Shown in pieces: positions 21,825-31,100 of a stretch of 64,000 bases of DNA. A program made the translations under genes and the position numbers. This DNA is from Cercospora beticola. Lineage: Eukaryota > Ascomycota > Dothideomycetes > Mycosphaerellales > Mycosphaerellaceae. Every line of letters begins with the position of its first letter. Position 1 is the first letter of the stretch. The notes below the pieces were generated by a model that saw only the letters and a program-made list of their open reading frames with translations, did no database searches and was not told the DNA's origin. Location: NCBI RefSeq assembly GCF_033473495.1, contig NC_088942.1:1364001-1428000 (forward strand). The letters are read 5' to 3'.

Positions 21825-23216
21825 ATGGCAGACGACAAGAAAGCGACTTATTCGCACGCGACAAGTGAAGCGCCATCGGAGAATAGCCAGCCAGAGACAA
21901 AGCGACCTGTAAAGTGGTACCGGTCGACACTTTACAATGCAATCATTCTGGGTATTTGCAACTTCTGCGCCCCGGGAATCTGGGGCGCGATGAACTCGCT
22001 AGGAGGAGGTGGACAGCAAGATCCATGGCTTGTTAATGCCGCCAACGCGCTCACTTTTTGCCTCATGGTGGTAACTTGTGCGCTGAGCGGTGTCTTCGTC
22101 AAGTACCTTGGCATTCGATGGACCTTGATTCTAGGCGCGGCCGGATACTGTCCCTATGCAGCAGGACTCTATTGCAACAACAGATTCGGGAGCGAATGGT
22201 TCGTGCTCTTCGGTGCCGCTACCTGTGGCCTGGGTGCTGGTCTCTTCTGGATGGCTGAGGCTGCGATCGCTCTATCCTATCCGGAACCTTACAACCAGGG
22301 CAAGCTCTTGGGCATCTGGCTGAGCTTCCGAGTTGGAGGACAAATCCTCGGCGGTGCCGTCAACCTTGGACTGAACGCCGATCGCAACGAGGCGGGCTCT
22401 GTCTCATACTCTGTCTTCCAGGTCTTCATTGCATTGCAAGCCGTTGCACCATTCGCTGGTCTCCTTTTGACCGCGCCATCGAAAGTCGAGCGTACGGATG
22501 GGCAGACAGTTTCGTGCTCGATCTCCAGGGACGAGAGTTCGTGGAAGGAATTCGTCTCCACGGCCAAGTTGTTCGCCGGCAAGAGGTTCCTTTTGATAGT
22601 GCCTCTCATCTCTCAGGCGGTCTTTGCTGAAGCAGTCTTCTTCACCTACCAAGGCCTTTGGTTCTCTGTGCGATCTCGTGCGCTAGGTTCCTTCTTGAGC
22701 GGTATTGTTGCAATCATTGCTGGCAACCTTCTCGGTCTTTACCTGGACAACGAGAAACTGCTGATCAGACTACGGGCTCGCGGATCATTCGCAGTTATCA
22801 TGACTCTGCAGGGCGCGTGGTGGATTTGGGGCACAATCCTCGTGACTGACTATCATCGAACACAGCCGACATTCGATTGGGTCGATGCCGGATTTGGGCG
22901 AGGATTTGCGTGGTTCCTATTCATGGTCATGGGATTTCAGCTGAACTACATGTACCTGTACTTCGTGATCGGACAGCTCGCCAAGAGCGATGCTGAGATC
23001 ATTCGCTACTCCGGTCTGCTGCGAGGAACAGAAAGTGCAGCACAAGCAGTCTCCTACGGGCTGATCTCTGTGGGCACCATGGGCCAGTTCGGATGTGTAT
23101 ATCTGAACTTTGCACTCTGGGCAATCTCTATCGTGCCTGCGTGGTTCGTGATCAAAGAGATCGGCGTGAATATTGGTCGAAAGCGGGATGACAAACCAGA
23201 GAGCAGCCAGCCGTAG
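21825..23216 (+). CDS. UNC93-like major facilitator superfamily transporter
   Basis: An intronless 463-residue membrane protein. The ATG at 21825 (MADDKKATYSH) is the first true ATG in the frame. After a 35-residue cytosolic tail come about eleven to twelve hydrophobic segments, starting with TLYNAIILGICNFCAPGIWGA and including a Gly-rich GAATCGLGAGLFWMAEAAIAL, which is characteristic of fungal UNC93/DUF895 proteins. These are poorly characterised membrane proteins; none has a firm substrate in fungi that I can name. Adjacent placement to the flavin monooxygenase and HypX-like gene suggests uptake or export of the pathway substrate or product, which is inference. Confidence 0.88.
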   Translation: MADDKKATYSHATSEAPSENSQPETKRPVKWYRSTLYNAIILGICNFCAPGIWGAMNSLGGGGQQDPWLVNAANALTFCLMVVTCALSGVFVKYLGIRWTLILGAAGYCPYAAGLYCNNRFGSEWFVLFGAATCGLGAGLFWMAEAAIALSYPEPYNQGKLLGIWLSFRVGGQILGGAVNLGLNADRNEAGSVSYSVFQVFIALQAVAPFAGLLLTAPSKVERTDGQTVSCSISRDESSWKEFVSTAKLFAGKRFLLIVPLISQAVFAEAVFFTYQGLWFSVRSRALGSFLSGIVAIIAGNLLGLYLDNEKLLIRLRARGSFAVIMTLQGAWWIWGTILVTDYHRTQPTFDWVDAGFGRGFAWFLFMVMGFQLNYMYLYFVIGQLAKSDAEIIRYSGLLRGTESAAQAVSYGLISVGTMGQFGCVYLNFALWAISIVPAWFVIKEIGVNIGRKRDDKPESSQP

Positions 23217-23382
23217 ATGCATAGATAAGCAAGACCAATATCTGATTCAGCGCAACGCGTCCTCGGTGTTGTCACGCAAAAGCAGGTTCGTGACCAGGTC
23301 ATCATGCTCCATCAGTACCTCGCGAAGACATGATTGCTGTAAGAGCAAGCTGATATGTCTTGCTTCGTAATCGTGCGATCCA

Positions 23383-24926
23383 TTAGTCTTCCAACTGAGA
23401 CCACAGCCCTAAGTGCGGATCTGTCGCAGCCTCGTTCCACCCGCCATCGTACACGCAGGTCGTCGTTGGCAAAGGCTCACCATAAAGATATGGAGGAAAG
23501 TAAGAGGACCAGGTCTCGAAATGTAGCTCGAAGTTGATGCCCATCTTCATCATGCCTCGCGCAGCAGCCTCGATTTGACCTTTCATTGCGGTCGTCAACT
23601 CCTGAATGTGTCCAATGATGCGCAATGTTGTGAGTGATGGCGGCACGGAACTCGATGGGGCTCGAATAAATGGGATCGTGGCAAGTGGCGCATCGGCTGA
23701 GCTGTCCATATAGGGTGGCCAAAACATTTGATCAATTTGATATGTCAAGACCTTGAGGTTTGGTGGTGCACGAGAAGACAACACAGCTCGCTCGAAGTTG
23801 GGGCATCTGCCGTGCAGTGTGACATTCTCCAAGAGATGGAAACCGGCAAAGCCAGCATCAACGGCGGAGCGTTTGGGCATCTTTCGTCGCCAGCCGTTGA
23901 AGAGCTCAGGTGTCACGTAGACGAGCGTTTTCAGACTATGGCTCTGCTGACTGATGGCTTCGAGAGTTGCTGCAGGGTCATTGTTGAAAAGGTTGTTCGC
24001 AGCGGGATCGATGATGTCTTCGAAGTGATGGCAGTTGTGACAATTCTCTCCTATCACATGTTAGCGTTGTCTTGCAACTCAGAGATCATTTACCGACCCA
24101 GATGTAGTGTTTCGAGCCCTCTTGGCAGCGACAAAAGTACTCGTAGGCCTTGATGCGTGATGTTCGATTCTTCTAATGTCATATGTTTTAGAGAAACGAA
24201 GGATGCGGCCTGAATGTGCTCCGCGAGGTGGTCTCCAATGTTGACACACGAAAGCGTCAGACTGTTGAGTAAAGGTAGCTGTAAAATGCAAAGAGTGTTC
24301 TGATCGAGTGTCCAGTAAGGTGATTCGGCCCCGTTGAGATGCAACATCACTACAGAAACAACGTGGTTAGTGCCAATTCTGTCCTGATATGCTTACCACG
24401 ATTTGAGATCTCAAGTGTTCGAACTGGGGAACTGAGAGGGTCGTGACGCTCGATTAGGCTTACGGTGTTGCAGCTTCTGGAGTGGCTTCGAGTCGGCATC
24501 CGATATTGCTGCTTGAAATGGGCGCAGTAAGGCAGATGTCATCTGCTCGTATGGCTCCTCATCTTCGAACTCGCCATTGTTGACCTGCGGCATTTCAAGC
24601 ATCAAGCGCTTTAGATTGATCGTAGTCTCTAGAAGTCTGGCCAAGCCTTCAAACCACGTCGCCGACCGACAGTCGCAGGGGATGTCGAGTTCGTGTATGG
24701 CCTTGGCCCGTGCGGGCTGATGTTCGACGGAGCGCAACAGGTCGCGCGTGCGGTCGCCATCTCGGATCAGCGCGTAGCGGTACAGCACGGGCTCGGTGAG
24801 CTGCTGCACTCTCTTGCACGTTCTGCTGAGTTTCCGCAGTGTCTTGCGGCTGTCGACGTGCTCAATCACGTTCGCAATCAGCTCGTTGGGCAGGTCGAGA
24901 AGTGGGAACTGAAATGCGGTATTCAT
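23383..24926 (-). CDS. F-box protein
   Basis: Four exons, 24464-24926, 24397-24423, 24098-24349 and 23383-24050, sum to 1410 nt and 469 residues. The F-box is near the N-terminus (LLDLPNELIANVIEHVDSRK, then LRKLSRTCKRVQQLTEPVLY). Leu-rich stretches follow (LPLLNSLTLSCVNIGD, LKHMTLEESNITHQGLRVLL) and could form irregular leucine-rich repeats. F-box proteins link substrates to SCF ubiquitin ligases. The second exon is only 27 nt and the first intron only 40 nt; the third intron needs a weak GTCGGT donor. The chain is supported by frame and by LQHLRTLEISNRV reading through. Earlier in-frame ATGs (near 24959) would add a short unlikely extension. No cluster role is evident. Confidence 0.75.
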
Positions 24927-25667
24927 GGCGGCGATCTTCCCCGAGGCCTTGAGTATCATCAACTTGAGTCGCATACTTTTTCGTGTCGACCAAAGATGCT
25001 GGAGAATTAGTGGTAGTCGCTGCCTGGGAAGCGCACATGCACGGTGGATTGGCCGCGGTGGCGGTTGCCGCAAAGCCGATGCCATAAGTCGAAGCTACAT
25101 GGAATTTTGTCACCATTTCCCCAAATCTCCTACTGCAACTACACCTTCTGCTTCTACATCGTGTTCCTGCGCAAATTGAGTCCTGTCATTACAGTACACC
25201 TTCGGCGGTCAGGAACATGCTCGCTCTTACTGCATGAATAGGCACTACGCGACTCCGCTGGCGATGGGCCGCCAAAGCTACACTGAGCCAACTTCTAAAC
25301 AGACTTGTAATGCTCCACGACATGGCGAGCGTACAAGACCGTAACAAAATCATAGTCGACTGTTTGACAGGAGCAGCAACGAAGCAGTGATCAATACAGA
25401 TGACCCCGATCCGGGCTCTGAGAACCAATGAGCACATGCCGGAGAAGTGCAAAGAAACTTGTGCTTAGGATGCAGGTCACTGATTTCTACGGGAGTGAAT
25501 TCTTGCACATTCACTTGTGCATGTGAACATGTGCTCGCTTGGTGCTTAAAACTCTTTGCACTTTCATTACATCTATACTACTGACCTCTCCTTCCAAGAT
25601 CGACTTGAGCAGATCCACCGGCCCATTGCATCGCACCTCAGACCTATGCCCATTCAGGAACCACTCC
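24927..25667. other. Divergent gap, no gene seen
   Basis: The F-box gene (minus) and the terpene synthase locus (plus) diverge here. The frames are short and mostly extensions of the F-box frame or of the synthase frame upstream of its first ATG. Confidence 0.45.
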
Positions 25668-26854
25668 ATGGCGCCTTCCTCCGAATACATCACGATCAAG
25701 CTTCCCGAGTTATTCGTCGGCTTCCTCGCCGACGAGCCTGTCCTACATCCTCGGTTGGAGGAAATATGCCGAGAGAGCGATGAGGCCGTGTGTAGAGCAT
25801 GCAAATACGATTCCCGGGTCTGCAAGATAGTGCAGCGTGGTGACTTCTGTCGCTTCGTAGCCATTGCAGCTCCTCACGCCTATGAGTCTCAGTTCCGAAC
25901 CTACTGCGACTGGGTGAATTAGGTGTTCCCATACGACGACCTGTTCGACAATGGCTACCTGAGAGCTGATCTCGACAATGCGAAGGCCAAGATGGTCGCA
26001 CTTTTCGCAGGCACAAATGACAGTATTGCCCACAGAGCACAGCACGACGTGTGCGATCTCGTCGAGTTTCACAATGACATCTGGAGACGACTACAGGCTA
26101 CCGCACCTTCTGGCGTACAGAAGCGTTTCTTGAAGACTCTGCGAGACTTCTGCAACGCCGTGCTAGACCAAGTCGGCAACTGTAGCACAGATCGAATTCC
26201 GACCATCGAGGAAATCTTAGCCACCAGAAGACAATCTGCAGGAGTCGCGCCGCTCTTTCCATTGTTCGAATTCGCCAACTTACTTCATCTTCCGGACACT
26301 TTCTTTGAGGCCTCAGCAACCATCGAGATGCAGAACGCGGCCATGGACGCCGCACTTCTGTAAGTCGCCGGTCCATTGTGTTCCTAGCAACCTCTGCTTA
26401 CATTACTACAGACAAAACGACATGCTCTCATACCAAAAAGAAGAGGTAAATTCAGTAACAAAAATTCGCGTTGGTTCCACTGACATACTTGAACCAGTCT
26501 GAAGGCGTACCGCACAACGTCGTCGCGGTGAGTCGCATGCGAGGCATGTCGGCACAGGCAGCGTTCGACTACGTTGGCCAAATGCTCGAGGAGCGTCTGG
26601 AACTCATGGCGAGCTGCATCGATCGATTGCCGGAGTACGACGACGCCAGAATCACCAGAGAAATCAGTTGCTACGTTGAAGGGGTCAAGAACACGATCAA
26701 AGCCAATCTCTACTGGAGCTTTACCAGTAAGCGATACTTCGGCGAGGGCCAAGAGTTGGTGAAGAAGACACGACAGCTGAAAGTCATGCGCCACCCACCC
26801 TTCATGAGTCCGCAGATGATGTCGGAGGAGGCATCTGGTATGCGACGAGCATAA
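25668..26854 (+). pseudogene. Class I terpene synthase with an in-frame TAG
   Basis: Three exons, 25668-26359, 26412-26445 and 26498-26854, sum to 1083 nt (360 codons plus stop), the usual size of a fungal sesquiterpene-type synthase. Such enzymes ionise a prenyl diphosphate and cyclise it. The aspartate-rich motif DDLFD is at codons 90-94. The NSE triad is intact as NDMLSYQKE at 233-241, reached only after splicing. The WxxxxxRY-type motif (YWSFTSKRYF) is at 314-323. Everything reads in frame except codon 85, which is TAG at 25920-25922, just before VFPYDD. Family members usually have Trp there, so a TGG to TAG change is likely. The remaining frame shows no other damage. It is a very young pseudogene, a readthrough gene or a base-call error. 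Substrate is unknown. Confidence 0.85.
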
Positions 26855-27209
26855 TAAGGATGGTGGATGGGCGACAAAGTGGCTGACAGTATCATGTGCC
26901 ACATCATCCTCATCCTCCACCGGTCAGTACCGCGCCACTTCAGATGGCTTCAAAATCATGAGATTACTTCAAGTTGACACAAAGTGGGTTCCTTCTTGAT
27001 CTCATGATAGTGCTCAAGAGATAGCTTGGCGTGCGACAAAGACAAAGTCAAGTATGGAAGCGATCAAGTATTCTATACCCGAGGTTGTACTCCAGCTAAA
27101 CCTGCATGTATCCCGTTTCGACTCGTCCCCACGGTATCACCGAACAAGTCGTTGCGAATAGAACAATCCAGCAATGAGGACAAATCCCACACGACTCGAA
27201 GGCCCTCAT
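26855..27209. other. Convergent 3' gap, no gene seen
   Basis: The terpene synthase and the small secreted protein gene end towards each other. One 71-residue frame on the plus strand has no recognisable features. Confidence 0.4.
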
Positions 27210-27625
27210 TCATAGCCCTTGACTTGACGATGATTCACTAATCCCAATCAGCCTCTAGTATTCCAACAGCAATTCAAAACCGCAACAACAACAACAGAGA
27301 AAAACATGCATATGGTCGTACATACCCTGCAAATATTTTCCTCGGAGTAGATTGTAACAGTTCTGCTGAAAGGGTCGTGGAGATCATAAGGGCCATGGAA
27401 AACCGGCACATTATCACACCACAAATATCTCCTAGTCATATCCTCTTGAATACATTCCGTCGGTTGGCCGCCTATAGCTGTACAATCGCCCTTTAGAATA
27501 TTTGCTAGGGATAACGTGCAGCCGGGGTCGATATGCGTGTCGGTGTAGATTTGGCCGCAGAAGGCGTGGGTGAGTGGGGGGATTCCGGAAAGGGCGAGGA
27601 GGTGCCACAGGGAGAAGGATTGCAT
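27210..27625 (-). CDS. Small cysteine-rich secreted protein
   Basis: Starts at 27625 with a signal peptide (MQSFSLWHLLALSGIPPLTH) and a mature part with six cysteines at residues 23, 36, 48, 58, 70 and 99. The first exon is 27326-27625 (100 codons). A GTATGT donor after C-R at residue 100 and a CTAG acceptor near 27256 give a short Ser-rich tail ending at 27210; using the AG two bases further on would end it at 27238, and reading through would end it at 27248. Six cysteines in about 80 mature residues fits a disulfide-bonded apoplastic protein, of the kind listed as effector candidates in plant-associated fungi. No family is recognised. Confidence 0.6.
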
Positions 27626-28178
27626 TCTTGGAACTGGGGTTGGAGGTCGGTGGAGAGGTTGAGGAAGTGGTTATGGTAGTATGTCTGTTTGACGGCGATT
27701 GCTGGCTTGTGACGAGATTCGAGATAGGTGTTGATGGCAGCGCGCTGTAGCGGTGGGTGAATCGATCGCTCTCATAGAAATGTCGTTCTGGAATTGGGCT
27801 TTCTAGGAGAATGTTTACTAGAAGAGTAATTTGAAACTCACAACTCAATTATATGAAATGCATCTAGTCTAGTTTCTGCTATATAGATCGCCGTCAAGGA
27901 ATCTCTTCTCCTAGACGCGCTGACTACAGTTAAGATGACTTGGATACGAATGAATTGAAGCGCGAATGGAGCCGGCAACGGCTTGATAGAAGGACGCGAA
28001 CTCCCTGTCGAATGTCATCGCGTCCAGGTCGCATGGAAATGCTCAAAGACCGTCTTCACCACAAGACACAAAGCTCGGTCCGTATACCTATATGAAATCT
28101 ATTCTATACATCCTAATGAATGTTGCGCAATGATTCTATCCAGCAACGCTCACACACTAAAAACCACAAACGAAAATC
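27626..28178. other. Intergenic, no gene seen
   Basis: Lies between the promoter side of the small secreted gene and the 3' end of the large WSC gene. A minus-strand frame at 27432-27848 overlaps the secreted gene in another phase and is taken as a shadow. Confidence 0.4.
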
Positions 28179-31100
28179 CTAGACCTTCGAGAGTCTCTCC
28201 CTCCTCTCCACAACCGTCGCTCCTCTCACCCCAGCATCAGACCCAATCGTCCCCAATGTATTCTTCCAGTAACAATCATTTCCTCTATACGCCACGCTCT
28301 TACACGTACTCTCCATCGCACAAGCATTCAAACAATCCTCAAACGTCCTCGCCTCCCACCTTCCCGCCGACCCTCCAGCGCGATCCATACCACACTGAAT
28401 CTCAAATTTCGCGGTCCCATTGTATGAGTTCCACATGGTGCTGTTGTCTGTCGGACATTCCAGCGGTAGACGATACATTTGTAATGCCGCCGCACCTCCG
28501 CACCAGGTTGTGCTATTACCGGGACAGGTCATGTCGCATTTTGTTTGGTTCAAAGGAGTGGAATCGAATGTTTTGCCGTGGAAGCATTCGTCGGCGTACT
28601 CGAGGCCGAACCAGGTTGAATTTTGCTTTTTGGCTTCGGCGGCGCAGACGGGAATGGTCATGTTGGAGGTCAGGAACATTTCGGACAGGGCTCGGCCTTG
28701 CGATTTTTCGCTGAAGCAGCCTTGGGCTATGTAACCGTTTGAGGAGGGGACGACGATCGGAGAAGAGGGTGCAGAGGAGTCGAGATTGGGAAGGGAGTAG
28801 AGTGTTAGACCATCTGGACCGCCGCAGATTTGGGAACTGTCTCCGGCGCATTTCATGTTGCAGCGATTGTCTGTTGCTGGACGGGAGTCGGTGTGGAGGT
28901 TTCGACCGCAGAAGCATTCGTTGGCATATTCGGTGGCGAAGTATTGATAGCCTTGACAGGTCTTTTGACAAAGTTCGTTGGTCATGTTTGCGTTTGTAGT
29001 TGTGCCCTGCTTCAGAGCACGTCCGCCAACTTCGGTGTAGCAGCCCATGTATTTGTAGTCTTCAATTGTGGTTGGGGCCGCGGGAGGCATAGACGAGGAA
29101 GTGCTACGTCTGCTAGTGAGCGAAGATGTAGTTGACCGCGCTGTGGTCGTCACCAACCTTGTCGTCGTTGTTCCTGAAGATGCACTCGTCGAAGATGGCC
29201 GCGTCGTTGTCGTCGAGGAGGAAGTGCTACGACTGGTGGTAAGCGAAGATGTAGCTGGTCGCGATGTGGTTGTCACCAACCTTGCTGTTGTTGTCATGCT
29301 CGCTGTTGTCTGAAATGAACTCAAAGATGTAGTCGTGCTGCTGCTGCTGCTCCTAGGCGTAGAAGTCGTAGAGGTCGTAGAAGTCGTTGTCGACGACTGT
29401 GTGCTGATGAATCTCGCTCCAGCGACTCCATTGTAGACAGGTTGGTTGATCTTGTTCTTCATGTAACAAGCCGCACCGGACAGTGCAATATTGATGCAAC
29501 CAGGGCTTGCGGCACAAGCGTCAATACAAGCAGTAAGGTTATTCGCACCTACGCTGCCCATGTCTCCGCCCATATAGTCAATTCCACATTCCACGAGGAA
29601 CGCACGGCCGTTCGATATGTACATTGTGCTGTTGTTCTCTGGACATGCTACAGCAGTAGCAGTCGGAAGTGAAGATGTCGTTGTTGAAGAAGTCGTGCTC
29701 CTCAACGTGGTCGAGCTCGGTGTGGCAGTCGATGAGCTAAGTGTACCACTAGTCGATGAGCTCAGTGTACCGGTCGTCGAGCTCAGTGTACCGGTTGACG
29801 AGCTCGATTTACCAATCGACGAGCTCGTTGTACTGGTCGCAGTTCGGCTACTTGTGCTACTGCTGCTTCGCGATGTCGTCGTTGTTGTTCTGCTCCCGGG
29901 GCAATCCTGAACTGGTGGAAGTAGTCTCGCGCCCAAGACTCCAGCATTCTGTACTGGAGGACCGAGTGCAGACTTCAGGTAGCATGCCACGCCAGACAAG
30001 CTAACATCTACACACTTTGCATTCCTCGAGCAAGCATCAACGCATTCTGCGAAGGAGTTCACTTGAGTTGATGCCAAATCGCCTCCGGTATGGTCAATGC
30101 CGCATTCGATGACAAAATTTTGTCCGAATGATGCTACCGTCGTACCATTTGAGTCAGGACATTTGATCCCGGTCGGCGCAGGAGTGTTCGGTATAGTTGT
30201 TGGGGTGCAAGTCGGGGTCGTAGATGTCGTGGACATCGTGGACGTTGAAGACAAGGTACCACCAAGTCGATACACCTGCATGCGGCTTCCGGCTCCGCAA
30301 TACTGACTGTTGTCACCTTTGCAGGACATGTTGCAGTCCGTGTCGCTGGTAAGCGACGCTGATGCAGCAATGGTGCTGCCACAGAAGCACTCTTCGCTCC
30401 ATTGCACGCCGAACAACGTGGACCCCTCGCAAAATTTCCTGCACGAGTCTACGGTCAACGTCTTGGAGTTTGTCATCTTCTGATCGAAGGTCTTGCCAGT
30501 GGTCTCCCTATAGCAGCCTGCGTACGTGTATTCACCAGACCTCTGCGGAATAGTCAAGGGTGTGGTAGTAGTGTTGCCGTCGAACTTCTGCTTGTCAGCA
30601 AAAAGGGACAGCATGCTCTTATCATGGAAGACCCCATCTCCACCACATGTCTGGTTCCCTGCTCCTGAACAGCGAAAGTTGCAATCATCGTTGCCATCCT
30701 TCGTGAGCGGGAGTGCGTTTCCACACCAGCATTCTTCTCTGTACGACGTGCCAGCAAATTTCCAGTCCCCTGCTGCGCAAAGCTCCATGCACTGTCCATT
30801 GGTATTTTGGGCGCCGCCATAAGGCATCGTCGCAAGTTGCCTATTTGGGTTCAAGTCGCGGAAGCAACCTACATATCCGAACTGTGAAGTTCCATTGGCG
30901 AGTTTCGGACCTAGCTGCTGCGATACGGCAGTGCAGTCGAAGTGCAGCTCAAATTTACCGCCATCAGTGTTCGTGTTGAAAGTCCATTTGGCAGATCCCT
31001 TGAAATTTGGAACGTTCACCTGCGACTCCGGGACAGCACAGAAGAGAGTGGCGTTCCTGCTCTGACCTGCTGGGATATTTGTGCCCTCGGCCAGATCAAT

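Noticed and set aside
25911..25925. Intron as an explanation for the TAG in the terpene synthase
   Set aside because: The only local GT...AG pair is nine bases long. Longer choices would remove residues next to the DDxxD motif that the family keeps.
29729..29836. CRISPR-like array
   Set aside because: Regular spacing comes from tandem coding repeats without spacers, inside a secreted-protein gene of a eukaryote.
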